From contig NZ_NCSS01000006.1 of the NCBI RefSeq assembly GCF_002088935.1, forward strand, positions 496,001-560,000: a stretch of DNA of 64,000 nt, in the 5' to 3' direction. Positions within the stretch are counted from its first letter, which is position 1, and the number at the start of each line of letters is the position of its first letter. The notes under the pieces are model-generated. The model saw only the letters and a list, made by a program, of their open reading frames with translations. It did no database searches and had not been told where the DNA came from. Positions 15,823-26,650 of the stretch are shown piece by piece. A program made the translations under genes and the position numbers. The stretch comes from Henriciella litoralis (GTDB taxonomy: Bacteria; Pseudomonadota; Alphaproteobacteria; Caulobacterales; Hyphomonadaceae).

Positions 15823-18432
15823 ATGAGCAAACTGATGCTAATCGACGCGGTCCACCCGGAAGAAACCCGGGTGGCGCTCGTTTCGGATGGGCGTGTCGAT
15901 GATTTCGATTTCGAAACTGCCGGTAAAGAACAGCTTCGCGGCAACATCTATCTAGCAAAAGTCACGCGGGTCGAGCCTTCGCTCCAGGCCTGCTTCGTGG
16001 AATATGGCGGCAACCGCCATGGCTTCCTCGCCTTTAGCGAGATCCACCCCGACTACTATCAGCTTCCACAGGCCGACCGCGAGGCGCTCCTGCAGGAGAC
16101 TGCCCGCGCCGCCGCTGAAGCTGCTGACGATGATCTCGACGCCGCAGAGGCAGACGCAGATCAGGGCGACAGCGATGAAGACGAAGCAGCCGCCGAGGCA
16201 GCTGCCGCCAAGCCAAAGCCACAGAACAACTCCAAGCGCTACAAGATCCAGGAAGTCATCAGACGTCGTCAGGTGATGCTGGTTCAGGTCGTCAAGGAAG
16301 AGCGCGGCAATAAAGGCGCAGCTCTCACAACCTTCCTGTCGCTTGCCGGCCGTTACAGCGTCCTGATGCCGAACACCCCGCGCGGCGGCGGCATTTCCCG
16401 CAAGATTTCCTCCAGCAGCGACCGTAAGCGCCTCAAGGACATCATGTCCGCGCTCGACGTGCCAACCGGCATGGGCCTCATCGTCCGCACAGCTGGCGCC
16501 AAGCGCACCAAGACAGACATCCGACGTGACTATGAATACCTGCAGAAATTGTGGGACAACATCCGCAACAAGACCATGGAATCCATCGCCCCGTGCGTGA
16601 TCCATGAAGAAGGTGGCCTGGTCCACCGCGCCATGCGGGACATGTTCGACAAGGACATCGAGGAAGTCGTGATCCAGGGCCCAAGCGCGTATCGCGAAGC
16701 CAAGGACCTCTCCAAGATGATCATGCCGACCCAGGCGCGGAAGGTGAAGCAGTGGAAGTCCACCGCCCCCCTCTTCGTCTCCGAAGGTGTTGAGGAACAG
16801 CTCGATTCGATCTTCTCACCGGTCGTGCAGATGAAGTCCGGCGGGTATCTCGTCATCAACCAGACAGAAGCGCTCGTCGCAGTTGACGTGAACTCCGGTA
16901 AATCGACCAAAGAGCGCAATATCGAACAAACAGCCCTGCGCACAAACCTGGAAGCGGCTGAAGAAGCCTGCCGCCAGATGCGCCTGCGCGATCTTGCCGG
17001 CCTCATCGTTATCGATTTCATCGATATGGAGGAGAACAAGAACAATCGCGCCGTCGAAAAGAAGCTGAAAGACTGCCTCAAATTTGACCGTGCGCGTGTT
17101 CAGATGGGCAAGATTTCCCAGTTCGGTCTGATGGAAATTTCGCGCCAGCGTCGCCGCGCCGGCGTCCTTCAGGCAACATCTGATCCATGCGAAGTCTGTA
17201 GTGGCACCGGGCGTCGCCGCTCTGTACCATCGGCTGCCCTTCAATTGCTGCGCGCTCTTGAAGCGCGCGCGGCTGGTGGTGGCCTCGCCTCAATCACCGT
17301 TCACGCGCCGACAGACGTTGCGCTCTACCTGCTCAACAATAAGCGCGAAGCGGTCACAGACATCGAAGACGTCGCCGGTTTTGCAATCTCGGTTCGCTCC
17401 TCGGATGAATTGCTGCCAGGCGACTTCAAGATCGAGGCCGAGAAAGACCCGAACTACAAATCCCGCCGCTCAAAATCCTCCGACCGCAGCAAACATATTG
17501 CTGGCGACGAAGATGATGATCGTTTGCCGAATGAGGCAGATGACGCCGATGAGGACGAAGACGAAACGATCGACACCGACACGTCCGGGTCTTCCGACAC
17601 CGATGACGACGACGCAGATACGCCAAATTCGCACGCAGAAGAAAAATCATCGTCTTCCTCCAAGAAGCGCCGTCGCCGCGGCCGTCGTGGTGGACGTCGC
17701 AGACGGCGCGAATCTGCCCCGATTGTGCCAGCCGATGGCGGCGCGCTTCTGGATGGACTGTCGATCAGCGCTCCGGCCCTGCTGGACGACGAGCCTCCTG
17801 CCCTGCCCGATCCGGACGCGATGAACCGTTCAACGTCACCGCAGCCGCAACTAGCCAAAACCGTCGCTCTGGAAGCTGAAAAAGCTGACAATGCCGAGAC
17901 CGGTTCAGACGGATCGTCCGATGGCTCCGATACGCCGAGCGAAGACAAGCCAAAGTCCAGCCGCCGCAGACGGTCGAGATCGCGCTCGCGGACGCCAAAG
18001 ACCGACAACCGGTCTGAGAATAAAACCGAGGCTGATGCTGAGACGGCAAAATCAGACGACGCGGCAACCAATGACGACCAGGCCAAAGAAGTGCCTGCCG
18101 TCGTCGAAGCAGACCCAGTCGCTGAAACGCCAACGGCCGAAGAGGCTCCAGCCAAGAAGCCGCGCAGCAGACGGCGCACGTCCAAGCCAAAGCCAGTTGA
18201 GGCCGAAACCGCTAAAACTGAAACTGCTGAAGCCAAAAGCCCTGAAGCAGAAGCAGCTAAGCCTGCCGCTGAACCAGAAGCTGCCCCGGCTGAGCCAGAG
18301 GCAGAGCCAAAGACTGCGGCCGTGTTCAACGCAGACAAACCGGTCGCAAGCGAGCCGGTCCTTGTCTCCGATGATGCAGAAAAGCCTGCGGACAAGCCGA
18401 AGAAGCGTGGTTGGTGGTCGCGGGGTCGCTAG
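15823..18432 (+). CDS. rne: Ribonuclease E, degradosome scaffold
   Basis: Essential endoribonuclease for mRNA decay and RNA processing. The N-terminal half holds an S1 domain interrupted by an acidic insertion (about residues 95-145, Asp/Glu/Ala-rich, usual in alphaproteobacteria), the 5' sensor, the DNase-I-like catalytic core with metal-binding Asp residues (VAVDVNSGK and IVIDFIDM), and the Zn-link CEVCSGTG. From about residue 545 it is disordered, alternating acidic tracts with Arg-rich patches that probably bind RNA. The protein ends in KKRGWWSRGR; in Caulobacter a C-terminal GWW motif binds polynucleotide phosphorylase. Length is 869 residues. AAGGCG lies just before the ATG. Confidence 0.96.
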   Translation: MSKLMLIDAVHPEETRVALVSDGRVDDFDFETAGKEQLRGNIYLAKVTRVEPSLQACFVEYGGNRHGFLAFSEIHPDYYQLPQADREALLQETARAAAEAADDDLDAAEADADQGDSDEDEAAAEAAAAKPKPQNNSKRYKIQEVIRRRQVMLVQVVKEERGNKGAALTTFLSLAGRYSVLMPNTPRGGGISRKISSSSDRKRLKDIMSALDVPTGMGLIVRTAGAKRTKTDIRRDYEYLQKLWDNIRNKTMESIAPCVIHEEGGLVHRAMRDMFDKDIEEVVIQGPSAYREAKDLSKMIMPTQARKVKQWKSTAPLFVSEGVEEQLDSIFSPVVQMKSGGYLVINQTEALVAVDVNSGKSTKERNIEQTALRTNLEAAEEACRQMRLRDLAGLIVIDFIDMEENKNNRAVEKKLKDCLKFDRARVQMGKISQFGLMEISRQRRRAGVLQATSDPCEVCSGTGRRRSVPSAALQLLRALEARAAGGGLASITVHAPTDVALYLLNNKREAVTDIEDVAGFAISVRSSDELLPGDFKIEAEKDPNYKSRRSKSSDRSKHIAGDEDDDRLPNEADDADEDEDETIDTDTSGSSDTDDDDADTPNSHAEEKSSSSSKKRRRRGRRGGRRRRRESAPIVPADGGALLDGLSISAPALLDDEPPALPDPDAMNRSTSPQPQLAKTVALEAEKADNAETGSDGSSDGSDTPSEDKPKSSRRRRSRSRSRTPKTDNRSENKTEADAETAKSDDAATNDDQAKEVPAVVEADPVAETPTAEEAPAKKPRSRRRTSKPKPVEAETAKTETAEAKSPEAEAAKPAAEPEAAPAEPEAEPKTAAVFNADKPVASEPVLVSDDAEKPADKPKKRGWWSRGR

Positions 18433-18439
18433 ACCCCGC
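18420..18439 (+). terminator. Hairpin overlapping the rne stop codon
   Basis: Perfect eight-base-pair stem GCGGGGTC / GACCCCGC with a GCTA loop that contains part of the TAG stop. It is followed by a C/T-rich stretch, not a pure T run, so it is a moderate terminator candidate between rne and the convergent dehydrogenase gene. Confidence 0.5.
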
Positions 18440-18465
18440 CCTTCCTCATCCAAAACAGATAGGCG

Positions 18466-19503
18466 TCAGGCCGCAGCGATGCGCGCCCGCGCCATCTGTT
18501 CGGCGACCTGATTGGTCGGCGCATCTGTGCTCAAGGCCTGATCCAGAACTTCGCCAAGCGTGGAAATCAGCACGTCCAGCTTGCCCATCACCCAGTCGCG
18601 CGAATACTGGCCGGAAATCTCGGCTGCCACATTGATGATACCGCCGCCATTGATGACGTAATCTGGGGCATAAAGAATGCCCTTCTCGCGCACGGCCGCA
18701 TCCATTTCAGGGATCGACAGCTGATTGTTCGCGCCGCCCGCAATGATGCGAGCCTTAAGGCGTGGCAGCGTTTCAGGATTGATGATCGCACCAAGCGCAT
18801 TGGGCGAAAAGATATCGACGTGCTGATCATAGATCTCGTCCGTCTTTACCGCCGTCGCGCCGATCCGCTTGCAGACCTCGTTGAGAGCCGCCTCATCGAT
18901 ATCGGTGGCAATGATGCGCGCGCCATCCTTGGCGAGGTGATCACAGAGATAGCCGCCGACATGACCAACGCCTTGCACCGCAATCGACCGGTCAGACAGA
19001 TCATCCGTGCCGAAAACACGCGCCGCACTCGCCTTGATGCCGCGATAGACCCCAAGCGCCGTGATCGGTGACGGGTCGCCGCTGGCGGCATCGCCGCTAT
19101 CGAGGCCTGCCACATATTTCGTCTGCGTGGCGACGATTTCCATGTCCGACGTGTTTATGCCGACATCTTCAGCGGTGTAGTAGGCGCCATTCAACGACTC
19201 AACGGCGCGGCCAAACGCTTCAAACAGTTTCTCGGATTTGTCGGCTTTCGAGTTGCCCCAGATCACGCCCTTGCCGCCACCAAGTGGCAGGCCCGCCATC
19301 GCATTCTTGAAGCTCATGCCCTTGGACAGGCGCAGCGCATCTCTCAGCGCCTGCTCGCCGGTCTCATAGTTCCACATGCGGCATCCGCCCGCCGCCGGGC
19401 CAAGCGCTGTAGAATGCACAGCGATAATCGCGCGCAGACCGCTCTCGGCGTCGTGGAACATGTGAACGCCCTGGTGACCGTCAAAGGAAGGATGGTCGAA
19501 CAT
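18466..19503 (-). CDS. Glu/Leu/Phe/Val dehydrogenase family, leucine-dehydrogenase-like
   Basis: NAD-dependent oxidative deaminase of branched-chain or aromatic amino acids. The 345 residues match the short leucine/phenylalanine/valine dehydrogenase type. The active site shows GGCRMW, then SFKNAMAGLPLGGGKGV with the two conserved lysines, and the Rossmann domain has VQGVGHVGGYL. The substrate cannot be decided from sequence; leucine or valine is the usual one for this subgroup. AGGAG seven bases before the ATG at 19503 supports the start. The gene lies 64 bases downstream of the lipase gene on the same strand. Confidence 0.88.
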   Translation of the reverse strand: MFDHPSFDGHQGVHMFHDAESGLRAIIAVHSTALGPAAGGCRMWNYETGEQALRDALRLSKGMSFKNAMAGLPLGGGKGVIWGNSKADKSEKLFEAFGRAVESLNGAYYTAEDVGINTSDMEIVATQTKYVAGLDSGDAASGDPSPITALGVYRGIKASAARVFGTDDLSDRSIAVQGVGHVGGYLCDHLAKDGARIIATDIDEAALNEVCKRIGATAVKTDEIYDQHVDIFSPNALGAIINPETLPRLKARIIAGGANNQLSIPEMDAAVREKGILYAPDYVINGGGIINVAAEISGQYSRDWVMGKLDVLISTLGEVLDQALSTDAPTNQVAEQMARARIAAA

Positions 19504-19567
19504 ACAAATCTCCTGAAGCTCGAAGTCTCGGCCTTAGCGCCCCTGAGGGCACGGTCAACCCGTTCTC

Positions 19568-20554
19568 TCACCTGCGCGGGACAGGATCGACGCCGGACGG
19601 GAATGGCGAGGCAGGATCTTGCATGAAAGCCCACATATCGGCGTAAACTGTTTCTGCCTGAAGGTCTCGCAACAGCATATGATACCCTTTTGGGTAATAG
19701 GCCGTGCGCACATGCTTTGGCAGAATGCGCATCGTCCGTTTCACCGCAGCCTTCGGAACGACGATATCCTTTGCCCCATAGGTGAGCATCGTAGGCGTCT
19801 GGCTCGATAGCTTTTTGGTCGCAAGATGCGCGTTTTCCATCAAATCAACGACGCCATAAACCTGATCGATCCGGTTATCGCTGAGCGTCAGCGGATCGCG
19901 GGAATACTGCCGCTGAACGTCAAGATTGTCCGTCGGCTCAATCTTGACGCCGCGGGGTGGCACGACGACCCAGCCAGGCCGCGTATGTGTCGAAAGCCAT
20001 AGCGCGCCACGATAGAGCCAGTTCAACGCCCCCCATCCGCGTAGGCCCGGGCCTGACAGGACAAGCCGGTCAACGCCCAGCGGCGGGTCGTCCGATCCAA
20101 ACAGCGTCATCGCAACAGATCCCCCCATTGAGATGCCAACAAGCGTTATCGTTGCATCGGGGTGGCGTTCGCGCGCAATCTTTATAGCCGTACGCATATC
20201 CTGTTGAAGCAGCGTCTCGTCCGGCCAGATACCGCGTCCAGCAGATCGCCCGAAGCCGCGTTGGTCATACGCGTAAGTCGTTACCCCGCGCTCTGCGAAC
20301 CAGGGCGCGGCAAGATGAAACGCGTTGGCATAATCATTCATGCCGTGAACGCCGAGGATGACATGTTTCGGTTTGGGCTCCCCCTGCCCTTCCCAGACGG
20401 TCAGGCCGAGTTCGGCACCATCGAAACTGACGAATGTCTCGTCAGGAACATTGAAGGAAGGCATGGGCGGACTTTCTATATCCATGGGTTTCAGCACGCG
20501 CGGCGTCGCACAGGCGACCAGCACTAAACTTAAGGCCAGTATGAGGCGCCTCAA
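19568..20554 (-). CDS. Alpha/beta hydrolase lipoprotein, monoacylglycerol-lipase / lysophospholipase-like
   Basis: A 328-residue serine hydrolase. The N-terminus (MRRLILALSLVLVACATP) is a lipoprotein signal with the lipobox LVAC, so the enzyme is probably membrane-attached outside the cytoplasm. The fold is shown by HGMNDYAN (oxyanion region), YDQRGFGRS, the nucleophile elbow GISMGG, TYGAKDIVVPK with the acid residue, and a C-terminal GYHMLLRD holding the catalytic His. This is the pattern of the PldB / monoglyceride lipase group. The start codon is TTG at 20554, overlapping the stop of the upstream glycosylase gene (TTGA), which indicates coupling. The substrate is unknown. Confidence 0.85.
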   Translation of the reverse strand: MRRLILALSLVLVACATPRVLKPMDIESPPMPSFNVPDETFVSFDGAELGLTVWEGQGEPKPKHVILGVHGMNDYANAFHLAAPWFAERGVTTYAYDQRGFGRSAGRGIWPDETLLQQDMRTAIKIARERHPDATITLVGISMGGSVAMTLFGSDDPPLGVDRLVLSGPGLRGWGALNWLYRGALWLSTHTRPGWVVVPPRGVKIEPTDNLDVQRQYSRDPLTLSDNRIDQVYGVVDLMENAHLATKKLSSQTPTMLTYGAKDIVVPKAAVKRTMRILPKHVRTAYYPKGYHMLLRDLQAETVYADMWAFMQDPASPFPSGVDPVPRR

Positions 20555-21138
20555 AGTAAATCTCTCACGCGCGACTGAAGCTCCGGCAACACTGATTGCT
20601 CAAACCACGGGTTTTTCTTCAGCCAGCCATTATTGCGCCAGCTGGGGTGCGGTGTTGGCAAGATGCCGTGCGCCAGATGTGTTCGCCAGTCCTGCACCGT
20701 CGCCGTGAGCGTGCGAGCCGCAGCCGTCCCCAGATGCCACTTCTGGGCATAGCCGCCGATCGCCAGAACCAGCTTGATCTGCGGCATCTTCTCCAGCAAT
20801 CCGGCCCGCCATGTCGGTGCGCAAACCTTCATTGGCGGCAAATCACCGCCATTTGCATCATAGCCCGGAAAGCAGAAGCCCATGGGCGCGATGGCCACGC
20901 GCGCCTCGTCGTAAAACTCATCTTCATTGACGCCCATCCAGCTCCTCAGACGAACGCCAGACGGGTCATCAAACGGTTTGCTGGACCGGTCCGCCAGATT
21001 TCCGGGCGCCTGGCTGGCAATCAGAATCCGCGCTTCAGAGCTCGCCCGGACGATCGGGTTCGGGACACGCTGCATCTTGCCCGCGCAAAGTTGGCAGACT
21101 CTAAGTTCGTCCACATATGAATTAAGTTCAGTCGTCAC
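20551..21138 (-). CDS. Uracil-DNA glycosylase family protein, probable Fe-S type
   Basis: A 195-residue DNA-repair glycosylase of the uracil-DNA glycosylase superfamily. Four cysteines, Cys15, Cys18, Cys89 and Cys106, have nearly the spacing of the [4Fe-4S] cluster cysteines of family-4 enzymes. The first active-site motif reads SQAPGN, not the GEAPG of family 4, and the second is HPSWRNNGW near the C-terminus. It therefore belongs to a divergent branch whose activity on uracil is likely but not proven. The start codon is GTG at 21138. It is divergent from the pirin gene (46-base gap) and overlaps the downstream lipase gene. Confidence 0.82.
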   Translation of the reverse strand: MTTELNSYVDELRVCQLCAGKMQRVPNPIVRASSEARILIASQAPGNLADRSSKPFDDPSGVRLRSWMGVNEDEFYDEARVAIAPMGFCFPGYDANGGDLPPMKVCAPTWRAGLLEKMPQIKLVLAIGGYAQKWHLGTAAARTLTATVQDWRTHLAHGILPTPHPSWRNNGWLKKNPWFEQSVLPELQSRVRDLL

Positions 21139-21184
21139 GATCTATAATTTGTCTGTCCCGGCGGCACTTACAAGCGAGAGGCTC

Positions 21185-22081
21185 ATGTCAGCATCCATCG
21201 AACAACTCATCGACGCGCGCGGCCATGATCTCGGCGGCGGTTTCAAGGTCCGTCGCATCCTCCCCTTTCATAAGCGCCGTATGGTGGGGCCCTTTATCTT
21301 CTTCGATCATTTCGGCCCGGTCGATTACCCGCCCGGCAGTGGGTTCGATGTTCGTCCACATCCGCATATCGGATTGGCAACCGTCACCTATCTCTTTGAT
21401 GGCGCCATTGCCCATCGCGATACGGTCGGCTCCGACATCGTGATCGAGCCCGGCGCGGTAAACTGGATGGTTGCCGGGCGCGGTATTGTTCACTCCGAAC
21501 GCACGCCGCCCGACATGCGCGCAGCAGGCATGCGGCTACACGGCATTCAGACATGGGTGGCTCTGCCTGAGACGCATGAGGAGTGCCCGCCTTCCTTCAC
21601 GCATCATCCCGCATCGACGCTCCCCGTATTTGATCTTGGCGGGGCGACCGCTCGCCTGCTGGCCGGGCACGCCTGGGGCCACACCTCACCGGTCGAGTTT
21701 CCATGGGGCATCTGGTATCTCGGCGTGACCGCAGCAGATGGCGCCAGGTTTGATATTCCCGCAGACGCCGCCGAAGAGCGCGCCGTTTACGTGGCCGAAG
21801 GCGACGTCATGATCGACGGTCAATCCGTTCAGGCTGGCACCATGGCAGTCCTCACGCCCGGCAAGACGGCAACGCTGAATCTCGCCGAAGGCAGCCATCT
21901 TATGCTGGCTGGCGGCCAGAAAATGGATTCGGAGCGGAAGATCGACTGGAATTTCGTCGCCAGCCAAAAATCGCTGATCGATGAGGCCCGAAGGGACTGG
22001 ACGGCCTCAGCCGCAGCCTCCTGGAAAGGCACACGTTTCACCCTTCCAGAGGGAGAGACAGAGCATATTCCGCTACCATAA
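21185..22081 (+). CDS. Pirin family cupin protein
   Basis: A 298-residue bicupin. The N-terminal pirin domain shows RPHPHIGLATVTY with the metal-binding His residues, HRDTVGS, and GRGIVHSER; a second cupin half follows with a Pirin_C-like region. Bacterial pirins bind iron and include quercetinases, but most have no assigned reaction, so no function is claimed. I used the ATG at 21185, preceded by GAGAGG, because a much longer frame upstream runs through the divergent glycosylase gene. Confidence 0.9.
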   Translation: MSASIEQLIDARGHDLGGGFKVRRILPFHKRRMVGPFIFFDHFGPVDYPPGSGFDVRPHPHIGLATVTYLFDGAIAHRDTVGSDIVIEPGAVNWMVAGRGIVHSERTPPDMRAAGMRLHGIQTWVALPETHEECPPSFTHHPASTLPVFDLGGATARLLAGHAWGHTSPVEFPWGIWYLGVTAADGARFDIPADAAEERAVYVAEGDVMIDGQSVQAGTMAVLTPGKTATLNLAEGSHLMLAGGQKMDSERKIDWNFVASQKSLIDEARRDWTASAAASWKGTRFTLPEGETEHIPLP

Positions 22082-22176
22082 GCCTGACGGCGCAATGAGT
22101 ATGCGCGCATTCGGTTTCTTGTGGCACCGACGCCCCTGTGTCAGAACAACGCCAAATGTTTCACAGGAGTCGTCAA

Positions 22177-23964
<1,788 letters not shown>

Positions 23965-23967
23965 ACC

Positions 23968-24750
23968 TTGCTTTCCTATCAACACGGATATCATGCCGGT
24001 AACAGGGCCGACGTGTTCAAGCACGCGGTCCTGTTTTCCGTGCTCCAGATTGCGCGCCAGGCGCAGCATGACTGGCTCTATATGGAGACCCATTCGGCTG
24101 CCGGTATTTATGATCTGAATGATCCACTGGCCCGCAAGACCAAGGAGGCTGACGAAGGCGTTCTGCGCCTTTTGAAGACGCCCGAAAGCGCCCCTGCCCT
24201 CGCTGACTGGTTGTCCTTCGTCGAGCAATGCACGCCGTCCGCCTATCCCGGCTCCCCTTCCATTGCGCGTCACTGCTTGGGCGAGAAAGACCGGATGATC
24301 TTTTTCGAACGCCATCCAGCCGAGTTCGAGAAACTGAAGTCCAGCCTCGGAAATGACGATCGCGCGCGTGCCCTGAAGGAAGACGGATATACCGGTGCCC
24401 TGAAGCTACAGCCGCGCCGCGGCGAACGCCTGTTGGTCTTCCTCGATCCAAGCTATGAGACTGAGCGTGATATGGAGCAGCTGGCCGATTGGCTACCGCG
24501 CGCCATGAAGCGCTGGCCCAAAGCCGTGTTTCTGGTCTGGCTGCCACTCTTCAAGGACGAGCGTGAGCTTGAGTTCGGCCAGTTCATCTCCAGTCTCGAC
24601 TTTGGCTTCGTGGCCGGCACGCGCTGGGATGAGCAAAGTGGCAAGGATACTGCGCTGGAAGGCTCGGCCATGATCGGACTACGCACAACGCCCGCCATGG
24701 CCCGACCGGCTTATGCCATGGCTGAAGAGCTCGATGCCCTATGGGGCTAA
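23968..24750 (+). CDS. rlmJ: 23S rRNA (adenine-2030-N6) methyltransferase
   Basis: Methylates A2030 of 23S rRNA using S-adenosylmethionine. The 260-residue protein begins with the family signature LSYQHGYHAGNRADVFKH, which sets the start at the TTG at 23968 since there is no ATG nearby. The catalytic motif DPSYE (DPPY type) is in LVFLDPSYETE. The start lies only three bases after the M28 peptidase stop, so translation is probably coupled to an unrelated gene. It ends ten bases from the convergent histidine kinase gene. Confidence 0.94.
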   Translation: MLSYQHGYHAGNRADVFKHAVLFSVLQIARQAQHDWLYMETHSAAGIYDLNDPLARKTKEADEGVLRLLKTPESAPALADWLSFVEQCTPSAYPGSPSIARHCLGEKDRMIFFERHPAEFEKLKSSLGNDDRARALKEDGYTGALKLQPRRGERLLVFLDPSYETERDMEQLADWLPRAMKRWPKAVFLVWLPLFKDERELEFGQFISSLDFGFVAGTRWDEQSGKDTALEGSAMIGLRTTPAMARPAYAMAEELDALWG

Positions 24751-24760
24751 CGCTGATGCG

Positions 24761-26476
24761 TCAGGCGACCCGCTGATTGTCAGACTTCTCGATCTTGTTT
24801 TGCTGGTCAGGCAGATCCCCGGACCGCAGGCAGGATCTCGGCAAGGAAAGGATCGCTGTCGTGCCGACGCCCACGCGCGATTTCAGGATCACATCGCCTG
24901 ACAGCATGCGCGCGAGATGACGACAAAGCGTAAGACCAAGTCCCGTGCCACCATGGTTGCGGTCAAGGCCCGCATCGCCCTGATAGAAGGCTTCAAACAC
25001 GGCTTCGAGCTTGTGCTCGGGAATGCCTTCGCCAAAGTCACGAATCGCGATGAACGGCTTGCCTTCGGTATCGAGGCCAGCGCGAATGACGACCTTGGTA
25101 TCTGGCTTGTTGAAGCGGATCGCATTCGTGATGAGATTGATCAGAATGCGTTTTGTGGCCGTTTCATCAACATACAGCTGCGAAACCTTGGACGAAATCT
25201 GGACGTCAAAAGACTCAAGGCTCATCTGGTTCTCAAACCCGGCCGCCAGCGTAATCGCTTCGGTCAAAAGCGTTTCAGTTTCCAGGTCCACCGGATTGAT
25301 GGTCACACGGTTCAGACCGACTTTCGAGTAATCAATGATGTCATTGATCAGCTTTAGAAGATGCGTCCCGCTGGTGTGAATATTATCCGCGTATTCGCGT
25401 ATCTCTTCGTTCGACAGCTTGATCTTCGAGTCGCCCGTCATGAGCTTTGAGAAGCCGAGAATGATGTTCATCGGCGTGCGCAATTCATGGCTCATCGTGG
25501 ACAGGAAGCGGCTCTTGGCAGCGTCGGCTTCAACGGCTTCCCGCTGCGCCTCAATCAGCTCTCGCTCGCGCGTTTTCAGCGCGCTGATGTCTGTGTGCAC
25601 AACCACGGCGCCGCCCTTACCGGTATCCCGGCTAGAGCGCATCAGCCAGCGGCCATTCTCGAGAAGAACCGGCACACTTTCTTCGCCCGTCGTAAAATGG
25701 GGTGTTTTATTTCCGAACCAGTCACGATGGCGGGCATTGGCCAGTAGAAGCTTGTTGTCGCTATCAAAGAACGCGAAGGCATCGTTCGAGGATTCGATGG
25801 CATCGGCGAGCCGTTCTCTCGAAGAGCGGCTTTCATGACCGGTCGCCACAATCGACTTCAGCTGACCATAGCTATTGATACTTCCGTGTATCAGAGCGGC
25901 GAGGAATACGATGCCGAGCATGGCGATCGTCAGCCCATAGTCTCCGCCTCGAAGAAAATTGGCGAATGTCACCGGGACGAGACAGGCGACAGCAAATCTT
26001 GCTGTGATGCGCGGCACAGGCGTCAGCAAGCTGGTGAGTCCAGCGGCCATGCCGGCCTGCATCATCCACACGAACAGGAGATGCGAGACTTCGCCATCTC
26101 CAACAAGAAATATCGATGCCGAGCCCCAGCAAACCCCTGTTGCCAGAGCAGCGATTTCCGCTTTCCTCAGATACGACCCCGTTACCTTTGCCGGCGGCGG
26201 CGCATTGCGAAACCGCCACCAGGAGGTGATCTGAACGATACCCATGAAGAAAATTGGTGCGTACCAGATCGCCGCATTGGACGTCGGCACATTTGAGGCA
26301 CCGCCAACAGCGACCAGCAATCCATTAAAAAGATTGATCAACCCCATCGCCAACTGCTGCTTTACAACCAGCAGTTGTTGCTCCCGATACACGTGTTGCT
26401 GCAGGCTATCCATGGGTTTGGGCAAACGCCCGAAAAGCGCAGAAACACTCGAAGAAGGGTCGCGGTGCATGCTCAT
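24761..26476 (-). CDS. Membrane-bound hybrid-free sensor histidine kinase with PAS-like domain
   Basis: A 571-residue kinase. Five or six membrane helices lie between about residues 42 and 200. A PAS-like segment at about 222-300 (SSNDAFAFFDSDNKLL) leads through a coiled coil to the HisKA domain with phospho-accepting His330 (SHELRTPMN). The HATPase_c domain follows with an N box (LINLITNAIRF), G1 (DFGEGI) and G2 (GGTGLGL). There is no receiver domain and no response-regulator gene beside it, so the partner is elsewhere. The arrangement resembles PleC/DivJ-type kinases of the alphaproteobacterial cell-cycle network, but I cannot assign it. Two Met codons (26474-26476 and the one two codons on) are possible starts. 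Confidence 0.92.
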   Translation of the reverse strand: MSMHRDPSSSVSALFGRLPKPMDSLQQHVYREQQLLVVKQQLAMGLINLFNGLLVAVGGASNVPTSNAAIWYAPIFFMGIVQITSWWRFRNAPPPAKVTGSYLRKAEIAALATGVCWGSASIFLVGDGEVSHLLFVWMMQAGMAAGLTSLLTPVPRITARFAVACLVPVTFANFLRGGDYGLTIAMLGIVFLAALIHGSINSYGQLKSIVATGHESRSSRERLADAIESSNDAFAFFDSDNKLLLANARHRDWFGNKTPHFTTGEESVPVLLENGRWLMRSSRDTGKGGAVVVHTDISALKTRERELIEAQREAVEADAAKSRFLSTMSHELRTPMNIILGFSKLMTGDSKIKLSNEEIREYADNIHTSGTHLLKLINDIIDYSKVGLNRVTINPVDLETETLLTEAITLAAGFENQMSLESFDVQISSKVSQLYVDETATKRILINLITNAIRFNKPDTKVVIRAGLDTEGKPFIAIRDFGEGIPEHKLEAVFEAFYQGDAGLDRNHGGTGLGLTLCRHLARMLSGDVILKSRVGVGTTAILSLPRSCLRSGDLPDQQNKIEKSDNQRVA

Positions 26477-26497
26477 TTAGAAATTGCATATCCGACA

Positions 26498-26505
26498 ATG
26501 GTTAA
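26498..26505 (-). promoter_or_regulatory. Possible CtrA half-site upstream of the histidine kinase gene
   Basis: The minus strand reads TTAACCAT 22 bases before the kinase start codon, matching the eight-base CtrA half-site described for Caulobacterales and relatives. An eight-base match can occur by chance, so this is a weak call. Confidence 0.3.
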
Positions 26506-26650
26506 CCCATGCCGAAACTGGACAGTAAATTGCTCGCAATTGTTTGATCCGGCGGCAAGAAACTTGCAGGCGGCAGGCAAGGCGAAACAAGATGTTGCGA
26601 TTAATTGAGGGGGAGTCAGACTTGCAGGGACGGGGAAGGATTCGTTTGGC

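Noticed and set aside
17440..18430. Repeat array in the 3' half of rne
   Set aside because: The region is low in complexity (acidic and Arg-rich codons) but has no regular repeat unit; it encodes the disordered tail of RNase E.
20927..21184. N-terminal extension of the pirin protein by 86 residues
   Set aside because: It lies over the divergent glycosylase gene and has no pirin similarity; the ATG at 21185 has its own ribosome site.
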